From Syngnathus acus (Eukaryota; Chordata; Actinopteri; Syngnathiformes; Syngnathidae), in contig NC_051100.1 of the NCBI RefSeq assembly GCF_901709675.1, positions 5,332,001 to 5,396,000 on the forward strand: a stretch of 64,000 nt of DNA. Direction: 5' to 3'. The notes under the pieces were generated by a model that saw nothing but the letters and a program-made list of their open reading frames with translations, searched no databases and was not told the origin of the DNA. Each line of letters starts with the position of its first letter. The first letter of the stretch is position 1. Both the position numbers and the translations under genes were made by a program. Positions 14,322 through 27,148 of this stretch are shown here, in pieces.

Positions 14322-16562
14322 GGCGTGAAGGTCCGGGTTCCCCAGTTTAAGAGGAAGCTATCACGGAAAATACTCCAGAGTTGGGAAAGAGGCGAAAGTT
14401 GTTGCGCGCCGCGAAGAAGTTCAGCAAAAGCGCAGCACACACCAGACACGATGGATACTGGAGGAGGACGTCAAATCAAAAGTGCGCCGTGCGCTCCCAG
14501 ACTAATCCATGGATGTGATCGTTTTCCTCGGTGACTCGGTGCGGGCAGATGTGTTAGTTCATGAGGCTAATTAGCGCTGCACTCCCATAAACAGCTTCCT
14601 GTGAAGCCTCTAATGGCATGCTGATTGGCCGCCGCCTCTGCCGCTCGCCTTAAGGTGGAGAAGGAGCGACGAGCTTTAAAGTGCGTCAATGGCAAAGCGG
14701 CCTGAGCTCAGAGAGGCGGACTCGAACACAACGCCGACACGATTCGTCCGCTCCTCAGCACCCCCGCCGTGCGCGTGCACGTAGGCGCGCCGCGCACGAT
14801 ATACGCACGGAATTTAGGCACGGGAAGGCCTCGGACACGTCCGCACTTGAAACGAGCGTTAGTGGTTTATTCCCATCTTCGGAACTCGACCATTTATACT
14901 GGTCGGCCTTAATTCGTCTATCCCCGAACTGGGGACGCCACAGTAGCAGTCACTTCTCGTTGAAAAATTGCTCGCATTAGAATCTGATGTAAACTAATGA
15001 AAATCGAACATTACCGAATTCAGATTTGCTATTAATCGTCGTTTTGCATTTTTAAGTATGCCGTCTACCAATGGTTCTGGATACAGTACATGCAAGAAAA
15101 TCCATATTGATTTTAATTCGCCTTTTTAAATATGAAGATGAGCCTTTTTGTTGTTATGTAGGTAATACGCGCTCCTAAATGAAATCTTCAATAATGTCAA
15201 GCGTCTCTGGAAACATACACAATGCAGGCATTATTTGTCATCCTGTACATGTGTCAGTAACATTAAACAGAGAAAACTTTACTAATTTATTCCATAAAAA
15301 CTTACAATCAGCTTTTTTTCGTATTATAATTATTATTTTACGGTAATGTCGTGCATTACATCAGACTTTAGTTTTGAAGCCTTAATAATTCTGAGTAAAA
15401 CACACCCGTCAATTACAATTTATGAATGTTTTTATTTGTAAAAAGTATTTAGACATATGTAACACAAAAATCCCATCTAAAGACTAATAAAAGATATCTT
15501 AGTATAGAACCAAACGCTAAATAATGCGTAGTTAATAGGTAATTTAACCCACCCAATTTTATACTACTCGTGTTTTGGTATATTAGTAGTAACGCAAAGT
15601 TTCTGATTATATTGAATACAATTTAGACAATAGATGCTTCGTTTTGCCTGCTATTGCCATGTGAAAAGTCCCGCTGTGCTCCGTGGAGCTTTAGTGACCT
15701 CTAGTGGTTGCAGTGTATAAAAAAAGACAAAGGTAAGCGTGGGCTGAATAGCCCAACTGCCCACAAGAAAACGTTTTTTAGCAATCGCAATGGTATATTT
15801 ACTAATATTGTGTAAGGATTACACAGCACTAGCGTGAATTAAAAACGACTGTTAGTTACGCAAGAGCTAAAGAGAGCTCATTTAAAATGCTGGGTTGTAA
15901 ATGATAGCAATTTAGAAATGATTATACTATTAGGCTCATGATAGCTGAGTTTACTGTGTCGATATTGAAATTTCTGACGCTGACCTAGATTCGGCAGGGT
16001 GCCTGGCATGTCAATATTATCTTCTAACAATAGGAGGGCAAACTTTAAAAAAAAAAAAAGGCTTTTATCCGGTCACATACAACCTGGTGTCACTCCATTG
16101 CTACTGCATGAAGAGAAGCAGAAAGTATTTGACGAGACAAATTTAATATTTGAAGCATATACTTCAAAATGGATATTTCACTCGTTTAACAATCATTTGA
16201 AACAGTAGATTAGCCAACATTGACCTTTGCGTGAGCGCGCCATCATACAACATCCCTGTAAAACGTAACATTTTAAGAGGCATTGGTGATTCAGTAAGTT
16301 TGATATACAAGTCTTATCCGCTGGGGGTTGTCATGTCTACAGAGATGGTTTAATTGATGCATAACATTTTTAGAACTACTCAACGTCAACTTGTAGTAAA
16401 TTTAATATCCATCTGCATGAAGTATAAGAGTTTTGATATCGAATTGTAAAACGGATCATAGACAGGGAGTATCAGAGGTTTTAATTCAGCTAAATGAGGG
16501 CTCAGTTACCAAAGGCTAATCTAACCTGTCTTGCTATTATTTTTGGAGCCACTTGTTGGGAC
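14322..16562. other. emx2 promoter and gap to eif3a
   Basis: The first 0.6 kb (to about 14.9 kb) is CpG-rich and includes the emx2 5' UTR and promoter. The remainder is AT-rich and holds the eif3a 3' flank, with ATTAAA on the minus strand at 16480-16485 as a possible eif3a poly(A) signal. No further gene was seen. Confidence 0.55.
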
Positions 16563-19500
16563 TCAGCGGCGGACGGTGGTCCAGCCATCATCATCGGTCT
16601 CGTTTTTGGTGCGACGATCTTTGTCCGCACGCCAGGTCTTCTCTCCCTCGGTATCTTTGTCTTGCTCGCGCTCCCGTTCTTTTTCCTTGGGCCTGTCGTG
16701 TTCCTCATGTTTTTCTTCACCTCCACGACGCCAGGTGCCTCCTGCACAAACAACATTGCTCATCAGAAGCACTACTTTTAAAGATACATGACGCCACCTA
16801 CTGGCTGCTGTTTGAAGCGTGGCACACATACGCAAAGTTCCCGTACAATGGATGAAATAGAGAAGCATGAAGTCACTGACACCAAAATGTAAACAAGCGA
16901 TGGGTACCACTTTCATCAAACGGAATAATAATAATTATGATAAGGTACAATATAGTGTAGATGCAGCATCAAAAGCCGAGACCGGCACGCCGTTCAGGGT
17001 GTCCAAATGTCCATGTATCAATGGCTGAAATATTGCCAGTTACAAAACAGAGAAAAGCTGATTCCCATATCCATTAGAAGTAGTACAGCAATTCAATTAG
17101 ACTACTTCAAAGGTAAGTTTTTGTTTGCTGCTGTTGTTTTGCTATCAATATTGCAACAGAATTTTATTTTCTATTTTTCCCAATAATACAACACCTAGTG
17201 TATAAAAATATGCCCAGATCCCTTGTGATGTGCACAACCATAGGCTCCGTTTACCATCATTTAACTCTTTTGGTGGGGCTCTCTGGGGATCATCACGGCG
17301 ATCGTCGCGGCGATCGTCACGCTCAACGCGGCGCTCAGTGTCCTCTTTGCGAGAATCTCTCCAGCCGCCTCTTCCTCCTTCTTCTGATCGCCTCCAGCCA
17401 TTGTCCTCTCTGGAAATATGCACACCACTAATTGAACTGACAAGCCCCAAAAACGCACAATACGATCCTCATTCTGTCAGTCCCACCTTTGACGGTCTCC
17501 GAAGCGATCACTGGGAGGTTCCTCTCTCTCTTTGTCATCTTGGTCATCATTGGTGCCGCCGCGAGGAGGACCCCAGCTCTCCTCCCTCGCCTTTTCCCGC
17601 TCACGCCAACCACCTCCTTATTATATCAAAATAAAGTACAGTATCAATATAAGGTAAACATAACCGTTTTGTCATTGGGATGGATTACTGTAAAACCCTG
17701 TGAATAACACGTACTCCGTTAGAAGATGTGCCCCCAAAAGCACCCGCACCTTTAGTAAATCCCGTCATTTGCTTACATCTTTGCATGGCCAGCTTTGTTT
17801 TCCCCAAGTGCTGTCTTTGTTTTCTGACTTCACAATCGACTTGTCATTTACCGCATATTTCATAAACTAAGATGTTCACGATCATGGTTGGATTTAAATT
17901 CAGTTGCCATTTACTAGATGACTCATAGGCCAAATGCATACCTGGTTTAGTGAGTGGCTTCCAGGGTGCCGGGTCCTCACCACCACGACGTGGACCATCG
18001 TCCCTTCTACCACTTCTGTCGTCGTCACCTCCTCTTCTGGGTCCCCAATCATCATCACGCCTGGGACCCCTGGAGTCATCCATGCCCCTACGTGGTCCTC
18101 TGTCGTCGTCAAATCCGCGGCGGGGGCCGCGATCGTCGTCAAAAGCGCGCCGGGGGCCGCGATCGTCGTCAAAGCCACGCCGGGGGGTGCGATCGTCATC
18201 AAAGCCACGCCTGGGGCCGCGGTCGTCGTCAAAGCCACGTCGAGGGCCGCGATCGTCGTCAAAGCCACGCCGGGGGCCGCGGTCGTCATCAAAGCCACGC
18301 CGGGAACCGCGATCGTCGTCAAAGCCACGCCGGGGGCCGCGATCGTCGTCAAAACCTCTGCGTGGAGCTCGGTCGTCATCCATCCCTCTGCGGGCGGGAC
18401 GGTCTTCGTCGCCGCCCCGACGTGGACCTCGATCCTCATCGACGCCTCTACGGGGCCCTCGGTCATCTCCGCCTCGACGTAGACCCTCTCCTCGTTTGAA
18501 AGAATCTCGCTCCTCTTTGTCATCATCACGACCCTCTTGCCTCCATTCCCTACAAAGACACCCCAAGAGTTAGAAGAGTAGAGTCGCGCAACAAATGAGT
18601 CCGCAGCAAACGCACTTGTCGGCCACAGGACGTCGCCACTCTGATTCCCCTTCGGTGCGCTTCCGCCATCCTCCCTCCTCTTTCTCTCCCACCCAGTCCT
18701 GTTGGGAATAATGACAACTTTACCCTCCTCAATAATGAACAGACTGCAGGTGGGTTTAGATTAAAACATTCCCACAATCAATTGGGATATGTACAGACAA
18801 GTTGAGACAAACCTTGGGTTTCTCGTCTGGGGTTGTGCGCCTCTCCTCTTCACGGCGGCGCTCGCGCTCTTCGATCTCCTGCTGACGAGCACGTTGCTTC
18901 CGTTCCTGCTCTTCAAGTTTACGCAGGCGCTCCTGATACTCTCTCTCCTCCTCGTCTCGCTGCTCCTGTTCAATGCGCTCACGCTCTTCGCGTTCTGAGA
19001 CGGACCAAAAATGTCATTTGTGACAAAGTAGCAGATAATGACTCGCCAATGAGTGGTCCCTCTGGTGTATACATGTTCCTTACCTTTCTTGAGCTGTTCC
19101 TCGTGGATACGCTGTTCTTCTTCTTCTTTCTGGAGGTAGAAAGCCTTACGTCGGTCTTCTTTACGCTGAATCTTCCTTTCCTCCAGACGATTCTTTCTTT
19201 CCTCCACCAGGCGCTCCTCGAACACCTTCAGTTTCTCCTACAAAGGGACACGTGTGCTTAAAAGTGTGTTACGACTAAACCCAGATTGGCACTATTGTAA
19301 CTCACCTCATAAATGAAGCTACGCGCAGCAGTGATTTTGGATAAAAAGTTTTCCTTGTCCTCCATCATGCGGGACATCCGCTTCTTGTGCTCCAGGGCCT
19401 TTTCCCGTTCTATTTTCATGTTACTGATCTGCCACAAAAAAAACCCCAAAAAAACATATTTGTAAAATCTTGGAAGTATTTAATAAGCGTACAATAGCTC

Positions 19501-22500
19501 ATTTTCCAAAGCTAATTTGCAACGAACCCGCTCCTCCTCTTGGAGCTCCCAAAGTTCCATGTCCTTGACACGCTGCTCCTCATAGGCCTTTATGATAAGA
19601 GGAATTTCCTCAAGTCGTTTTGCCCTCTCGAAGTAGTCAATCTACGGAAAGAGTCCAGTACAGTGATGAGTGACGTCACAAATACAGTCGCAACACAGGT
19701 GTTCACTGTAAACCATCTGGTGTTACCTTCTTCTCCTGGTTCTTCAGGCGCTCTTGGAGTTCTTTCTTCTCTTTCTCCAACTGCTCCACTTGCTTAGCCA
19801 TGATGAAGTCAGGATCCAGCTCCTCCAGGTCCTGCATGTCAAGAGGTATGTTAAAGACATCTTAGGGACAGATCAAACACACGAACCAAAAGGGCTTCAT
19901 GTGGTTGGACTTTACCTCGATGTCAATATCCTTGAAGGCCTTGGCGCCCAGTTCGGTCTTCTTAATTTGCTCCAGGCGCTCTCGCACTGTCTTTTTCTTG
20001 ATCTGCTCGTGCTCTTGCATGATGCGCTCCTTCTCCCGCTCTTTAGCCTCCTGACGCAGGCGCTCCTCCTCTGCCTTGCGGACCTTCTGCTGCTCAGCTT
20101 CCCGCTGCTCTAGTTCTTCCTTCTCACGTTGTATGTTGAGGCTTTCAAGACGCTCCTTGCGCTCTTCTATGGTCTGTCTACGAGCCAGGATGCGCTGATG
20201 ATCTTTGCGGGCGTTTTTCAGATAAGCAGCGATGGCCTGCTGGCTGTGCTCCTCACGCTCTTGCTAAAAAATAAACATAAGGTTTAGTTCACATTTGGCA
20301 TTGAAGAATTCAAAACCTACGAGTCAAGAAGATTTATGACACATCTCTCCGAACACGGCAAAAAACTCCCAAAGGAAAAAAAGCTTTTTATGGACAACAA
20401 CATTTGTGGGAATTTCTTGAGCTCACCAGAGTGGAGGCAGGTTTGATGACCTGCAGGGCCTTGGCCAAAGAGGCAGACATAGCAGTCAGCTGGTTCCTTA
20501 TTTGCTCAGATGGCATGTTTTGCAAGAATGGACCAACTGGAGCATCCTCTTTAGTGGAGTAGTTTAGGTCAGATCCAAAACTCAAGGTCCGAGAGGTGTG
20601 GTCAATTCGAACCTTTGTGAGGGAACACAGCTTTTGATGATGACAAGTCCACGCTTGTGTGCTTGCTTGTGTGTGATTGGCTCAAGAGCTTACCTGCAGA
20701 TCACAGTGCCTGGCAGCATCAACAATGGAGCGCTCCAGCTGGAAGGCATCCACGAATGGAACCAGGGAGGCCAGACGACTGAACTCAATGCTCTGATAGA
20801 TCTGTGCAACCTAATATGAACGGACACAAAATATGAAACCACAGCAAAAGGTGCGCTTGTAAATTCAAATCTTTTGAAGAGACTGTGTTTGATTACCTGT
20901 TGCAAAAGACGCAAGATGGTGTTGCTTTGCAAGTGAGGGACATATTGCTGAAGGTCAGACTCCTTCTCACCTTGGTCTCTGACCCAATTCAGCACCTGGG
21001 AAGAGAGCAGAGCAGATTTTGCGGTGGGAGGAAGTCCTGACCAAACGCAACACAAGACATGGAAAATCATTTCATAATCGTTTACTTGAAGTTTGTTACC
21101 TTGGTTACTCTTCCACTGAGCTTCAAGGGATGGAAGTCAACTTCGAGCCAATTGTGAAGTTCTTTCACCTCGGGTACTATATACTGCAACAAGTTAAACC
21201 TCACCTGGAAGACAAAATAACAGTTATGTCTCTCAAAACCAACCCTTGCTGTCACTAACAATTTTTACCATGTCATTGATCAGACTTTGGCGAGTTGGTG
21301 GAGACTGCAGACCCAGGAGGGTTGCCAGCCGCCGGTGTTTCTCCACAATGATACCATCCATGTCCAACAGCCGAGCGATATCTGTGCGCTCGGGGGTGAT
21401 GGGAATGGAGAGAGTAGCCAGGAGGACTCTGGTAGACATCCTGAAGGTGGAGTGAGAAGAGATTTAGCATTAAATGGTCTTCACCTGAATAATCTTATAC
21501 AAAGCTGAGATTGTAAAAAAAAAAAAAAAAAACCTCTGCATCTCCTCTTGTGTGAGATTCTTGCGCATCTCTCTAGAGAGGTGATAAAGCCGGTGGAGGG
21601 TGCAAGCATGGAAAAGGGCATTTCCAGACTTCCAAAACACAGTCGACACCTTGTTGTAATAGTTGGCCATTAGTTGGGGTTTGGGTGGCTTTTTGGACAG
21701 AGCAAACAAACCATGGATGTCCTCAACAGCCTTGAATGCTTCCTGGAAAGACACAACAAAACGTTTTTACCTAGCACCTTGGAAAGACAACAAAACATTT
21801 TTACCTAGCACCTAAGTCTTAATAACGGCACATTTGTATTTCCCAGTATTGAAACTGAATGACTTATAGTAGTAATGTATGTTCTTTGATGAGAAACAGA
21901 CCTGCCAGAGCTCCATGCTTATGGCACTGTCAAGCTGTACCAGGCGCGTCTCCAGGTGCATGGACTGACTTTCAGGGTTGTTGAGGTTGATGGCAGTACT
22001 CTGGTTGTGGTGTCGCTGAATTTGACTCAGATGCATTCGCAGGTTGTCACACAACTTGCGAAACTCTGCCTTTCGGGTGTACTGAAGGCAAAACTTGAAT
22101 GCTGCAAATGAGATGAAAACACAATCGAAAAGTTCGTACCGGATTTGCGTGAATGTCGAGAATGGTCATTTTACTCTGAAAAGATTTGACTTCCTCTTTA
22201 ACGATAAATATTAACCGCACTTAACACATTCACTGTAAGACCAGTTCATCCATCCATTTTTATGTGATCAATAACATATGTTACCTTGCTGGGCGATGTC
22301 ATGGTAAAGGCGCTCCACCTTGGAGTTGTTTCGGAGAAGGTCCAGGCATTGGCGGTAGGACTCCCACAGAAATTTCACCCACGGAGTGAGGAGCAGACGA
22401 TCGGTACGATCCTGAGTGTCTTCTCCGCTCACAGCACTCAGGAGCACACTTAAGGTGGAAAACAGAGCCCAAAACCGTAAGCTTTTGACTAAACCAACAA

Positions 22501-23477
22501 ACCACATCAAACGTTCTCACTTTTCTGGAGTCTGGATGTTGTCCAGATCCTCAATGTCCAGGACCATCTGCTGGGACTCCTCTTTAGCAGTTTCGGTCTT
22601 ATCCTCCGCCAGCTTCAAGTAAGCCCTAACCACATCCTCAAGAGACTTGATGTTGACCTGATGATACAAGCAAAGAACCCTTTAACCCCCTGATGATCTT
22701 AGACACGAGAACACACCAATGAACCTAACCTGCTGGCAGATGTTTTTGTACTGGTAAAGACCCTCCTTTGCCAGGTGACTCTTGCGAAGATCCACGCATA
22801 GCTCCAGGTATTTGAGCATAATGGGCTCGTGGATCTTCTGCCATGTTCGATGTTTCTTGCTCTTGATGACATCGTACAAAACGTCCAATGCAGGTTGCTT
22901 CTTGCCAACTTCCAGGAATTCTGTGCATTACACGGGGGAAAAGACGAGTATGTAACCAGTCAATCAACTCGACAGACAGCATCACTATTGAACTAGCTGT
23001 TCACTTAAGTGGTGCTCAAGAGCACTGGGAAATTGGCCATCAGAAGCAATCGGTGCGCAATGTTCAATTTCCAGAGCTCATAAGACCCGTTTGTGAGCAA
23101 AGCTACAGATCATTTCTGAGTACGAAGAGGCCCGATGCGGCGTCACATAGCATACACATTGTCACCACATATGGAACAGAGACAATTCACGTTAATAATT
23201 CGAAAACGCATCATTTCCTTCAACTGTCAAGATGCAAATCGAAATGGATTATTTATAATCCACGAGAGCGTGTCTGCTCGGTTGCTGGCTAATCTAATAC
23301 AGTCGTGGTGACTTCCTCAGTGACATTCGCTAGCTGGCGTAAGCATTTCCATTAGCATTAGCACCACTTTGGGTGACGCGTCAGCGAACGAATAAAAGAG
23401 GCCGCCACTACACACTATTTCTTCTCACCATTCGCTCGTTTCAGAGCATTCTCTGGGCGTTGGAAATACGCCGGCAT
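16563..23477 (-). CDS. eif3a: Eukaryotic translation initiation factor 3 subunit A
   Basis: Twenty-two coding exons on the minus strand: 23429-23477, 22730-22920, 22521-22657, 22285-22448, 21902-22101, 21534-21742, 21269-21440, 21100-21204, 20897-20995, 20694-20810, 20427-20612, 19916-20263, 19727-19831, 19528-19641, 19306-19428, 19084-19237, 18813-18994, 18616-18698, 17942-18549, 17487-17613, 17255-17409, 16563-16741. They sum to 1268 residues in frame; human eIF3a has 1382. The protein starts [16 protein letters not shown], continues with the helical N-terminal half and PCI region (to about residue 500), then a long charged coiled coil rich in EERL/QREKEE (about 540-880), then roughly 14 tandem [10 protein letters not shown] decapeptides (about 940-1090), and ends [10 protein letters not shown]. 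eIF3a is the scaffold subunit of the cytoplasmic eIF3 complex that loads mRNA on the 40S ribosome. The repeat region explains the length difference from human. The donor after exon 6 (AG|GTTTTTT) is unusual. Divergent from dennd10. Confidence 0.97.
17960..18480 (-). repeat. eif3a: Coding minisatellite: eIF3a decapeptide repeats
   Basis: About 14 tandem 30-bp units in exon 19 encode variants of [10 protein letters not shown]. Codon usage is GC-rich and nearly uniform between units (GAC GAC GAT CGC GGC CCC CGG CGT GGC TTT type), as expected for a coding minisatellite that expands and contracts. Human eIF3a has an equivalent 10-residue repeat region, so the repeat itself is ancestral, while copy number is lineage-specific. 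Confidence 0.9.
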
Positions 23478-23929
23478 TTTGGTGGCTTGCTAATCTGATC
23501 AAATCGTCGAGTTTATGTGAAATTTGAAAGAATCCACCAGTCCATCCAGGCCACGGGTTCACGCACGGAAACGGCGGCGCCTGAGAAAGGAAGGACCTCG
23601 TGAGCGGCCCGCTGAGGTTGCCAAGTGGCGTCACACGCCATCCCCCATGAAACAGTTAACATGACGGATATTAACACGCATTAAGTGATCATATTGTCTT
23701 AAAACATATCAAACGAGGTTTCCTCATATTACAAAACTACTCCCTTGCAATTTAGCAATTGTATGTATTGATTTGAGTGAATTTTTTGTCAAACGTCTTA
23801 GGGTTAACTGCTCATCAATATTAGTTATACAAACACAATATGTTTCAGAAGATGTGGTTATTTTATTATTAGTCGATAATAAATATTAAAACGTTTTTTT
23901 TTTTTTTTTTTTTTTTAAATTGGTTTCTG

Positions 23930-24105
23930 GCGAAATGTACACTTACAAAGGGGGATTTCAAAAAACCTGGCAACTACGGTACATACGGGTCACCCGGAAT
24001 TGCCAGGTCTTTTGAAATCCCCTTTGTCAGTGTACATTTCGCACACTTACAAAGGGGGATTTCAAAAAACCTGGCAACTCCGGGTGACCCGTATGTACCG
24101 TAAAC
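23930..24105. repeat. Nested inverted repeat, pattern A-B-A'-A-B'
   Basis: Segment A (GCGAAATGTACACTTACAAAG onward, about 45 bp) is followed by B (ACGGTACATACGGGTCACCCGG), by A inverted, by A again, and by B inverted. The last four parts form one large palindrome with arms of about 60 bp. Confidence 0.85.
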
Positions 24106-24598
24106 CCATTGTGGTGCGTTCGCTGACACTCAAATGTCAACTGTATGAGATCTAAATGTTAAATGCTGGTTCCATGTCAATTCACGAGGTGGATACATCT
24201 CAAATTTCAAGTAAAACATCCAGCTGAATTGTTGGGTTTGCCAGGACCAGAATTCACTTGATCTAGGTTAATGGTGGTGTATTTTTGATGCAGAAATGTG
24301 CGTATCTATGGGAATATTGTAATTAATTTTAAATACGTCTGGTGATTAGCCTCGCAGTTCGACCATTAAAACATTTTATACAGAATCGAATGCCTTTTAC
24401 GCCCACAATGTGATTGGTTGTGAGTGGTCAGGTCTCCTGACCCGGAAGAAGGAAGAAAAATACGCTCAGAGCAGCAAAGCAGTGACAGCAGAGGTAACAG
24501 AAACTGGAATAACTCATCAGTTTCATGATCGCATTAATTTTTTTACATTACATCTATGCATCCATTTTGATCTTTTTACATTCGAATAGCTTGCAGTT

Positions 24599-24650
24599 TT
24601 CTTGGTGCCAGTCGCATCTTGATGGTCAAGATGCGACTCTCAGCCAAGAA
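24599..24650. repeat. Perfect small hairpin
   Basis: AGTCGCATCTTGA and its exact complement are separated by 3 bp, with matching outer arms TTCTTGG/CCAAGAA. Confidence 0.8.
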
Positions 24651-24720
24651 ATAGATGTAGTTTTGTATCCCTCCCGAAATTTATTAGTGATCATATTCTG
24701 ATATTCTCCAGGTATGGAAT

Positions 24721-27148
24721 ATGGCATCAATCGAAACACAGTCCATGTTAAGCGTCGGATTGATTGGTAAGTTAACTTTCTCAAGACAGTATTTTACCTC
24801 GTTCTTTTCCATGGGAGATTAGCGACTAATAGAGTTTGTGCTGTAAAATCACATGACAGCAGAGCGAACTGCTGCAATAGCAGAATTCTCACATCTTGTC
24901 TTGGTTGCGACACCAGAAGGTCTCAAACTTAATTTATTTGTATTTTTATTCATGTGTCTGGGCCGCTCCAAGTATTTCACAAAAGAGGGATTCAAGTACT
25001 GTAGTAAAAAAAAAAAAAAAACTACATGTAATCCACTATTTATTAATAACGACCCAGAATATTATCGGTTCTTCAAAACAAGATTGGAGACACAGTCATT
25101 TCCTAGGTACTTTGCATACTTCCTCAGCAAGTCTTGCTTTGAAAATGACTGGGACTAGTTGACAGGTTGTCTTTTTTTTCCACTGTCATTTCAGAAATAA
25201 ATGTCACCAAACAAAGCCATGAACCTTAGCTATGGTAGCCTACAGGCGATTTAAGAAAAGGAAAAAAACGGGGGGGGGGGTGGGGGTGTTGACCCCGGGG
25301 TTGACCCCTGCACCACAATATTGCCTCATTGTGTGTGTCACGTTATCCCCAGAAAAAGATGTGAACGGTGACACTCTGTGGGTGTGGTGTTATCCTTCGG
25401 TGGACTCTGATCTTCGAAGCGTCCTCCTGAGCAAGTGCTGTTTGACGCAGAGCAAGGATGATTTTCATACCTTTGTATTTGGCCAATTCTGCCGCATTTG
25501 GTACTACATCAGCACACTTGAGGTCGAGGAGCCAACACCTCTAAACAAGGTAGCTGGCTCATTCATAACAAGCATGGCACAGAAGTTGCTTTTCTTACAT
25601 CTTAAGTTGTTTCTCCCTTTGCTAGGTCACGCATTTGTCAGTGGTAGTTACAGCAAAAGACTTCAACCCGGAGAAATATGCTGCGCTTAATCGAATACTC
25701 TGCAGGTAAAGTGTGTATGCGAAGATTATCAATACTGATTATTGCACGATTTGAAATGTTCACCTTTAAGAAATCTTTGTTTTACTATTTAGGATGTACA
25801 TCAAATATGGCAGTCCAGTGAAAATGATGGAGGTCTACATCGCTGTCCTCATCAAAGGTATTTGCCAGAGCGAAGAGAATGGCTCGTTTTTAGCCAAGGA
25901 CTACGACATCCGAAAGGCATTCCTGGCAGGATCAATCAAAGGTAAAGAAATAAAATGCACTTCATTTCATTAATAGATGATCCCTTCATATCAATTGGAA
26001 GTGATGTAAAATATAAATTTCCTGGGATAGGGTGACTTATTGAACTTTTACTAATTTAACTTGAATTAAAGACTAGATTTAAAAACAAAACTATCATATC
26101 AGATTGAAAGAACATTTGGAACATGTGGCAATGTTCTGTAGCAATTTGAACCTTGAAATGAAAGAATCCAAATCAAACTAATAAATGTGTTTTTTTTATT
26201 ATTTATGTTAGATGTGGTATCTCAGTTTGGCATGGAAACCATCATCCTGTACACTGCTGTCATGCTGAAAAAAAAGATTGCTGTCCACCACCCTCGAATT
26301 GAAGCCTTATTGGAATTCACGAGGTAAATTTCATCCGAACATTACATTCGTAATTCAATTATTTTTTTGCGTGCTGGCCATGGTTACACACTGTTAATCT
26401 TTTCTTTTAGAGTTCTTCCTGCTCTCGCGTGGCACAGGAAAGACTGGTCTATTCTACATCCATATGTGCACCTGACTGATACTGAACTGGAGCATCTCAA
26501 TAAATGCTCAGGTGAAAAGGTTTCCTATTTTCATTTTGTCACAAATAATTATCAAAGGGAGTCACTTTAACTCAACATTTGGACATAGTTGGAATAAATG
26601 GGAGACTTGTAAGTTTTGTTTTTCGACAGGATATATAGCAGGATTTGTCGATCCAGAGGTGAGCAACAGATCGGACCTGTTTGATGTGTATGTCAACCTC
26701 CCAGACAGTGTCATCACTATTTCACAGAGTGCCAAAGGTGCTGTAATTTTTTTCTAACACTACAGTACTGAGTAGTATTTTGCCTGACAATAAATGATGT
26801 CTTCCAACGCAGAGGCTATGATGATGGGGAAGTTACATAAGGACATTGGCAATCTTATTGTCCATTCCGCAGAAGACACGGAGAAGTCAGATAGTCAAGT
26901 CATTAAGGTAAGAGTTGTGTTTTTGTCTTCGAAGCTATCAGGAATGGAGATAAATGTGACAGCTACATTCTGAATTACAGGACATTTCTTTAAAGACCCA
27001 ACAAATTCTTGCTCATTTGGGGACCTTGGCTGATCAGTGTGAAGGCTCTAAAATTACTTTGGAATATTTAAAGCAGCAACATTTCCCTCCAGCGACGGAA
27101 AACTTCCTGTTTCATCTGGCTGCGGCTGAGCAGATTTTACGGATGTAA
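24721..27148 (+). CDS. dennd10: DENN domain-containing protein 10 (FAM45A)
   Basis: Nine coding exons on the plus strand: 24721-24766, 25353-25549, 25626-25705, 25793-25941, 26212-26323, 26411-26511, 26630-26737, 26813-26907, 26981-27148, summing to 351 residues (human 357). The protein begins [18 protein letters not shown] and contains the family blocks [52 protein letters not shown] and [21 protein letters not shown]10 is a divergent DENN protein linked to late endosome homeostasis and Rab27 function (established knowledge). A likely 5' UTR intron lies upstream: a donor AG|GTAACAG near 24492 and an acceptor CTCCAG just before 24712. The start ATG at 24721 is chosen because it yields the conserved N-terminus; the ATG at 24714 is out of frame. 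All splice phases agree. Confidence 0.95.

Larger units (their letters stand above)
23478..24720. promoter_or_regulatory. Divergent promoter interval eif3a/dennd10
   Basis: 1.24 kb between two start codons. On the dennd10 side, GATTGGTT (inverted CCAAT) at about 24413 and CCGGAAGAAGG (ETS-type) at about 24440 precede a putative 5' UTR exon ending at AG|GTAACAG. The centre holds a nested inverted repeat (23930-24105), a poly-T run and a perfect small hairpin at 24599-24650. Confidence 0.6.

Noticed and set aside
16494-16919. Plus-strand ORFs near the eif3a last exon
   Set aside because: Overlap the verified exon 22 on the minus strand; no domain of their own.
17934-18573. Plus-strand ORFs of 181-207 codons
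   Set aside because: Antisense shadows of the eif3a decapeptide repeats; the minus frame is conserved and spliced.
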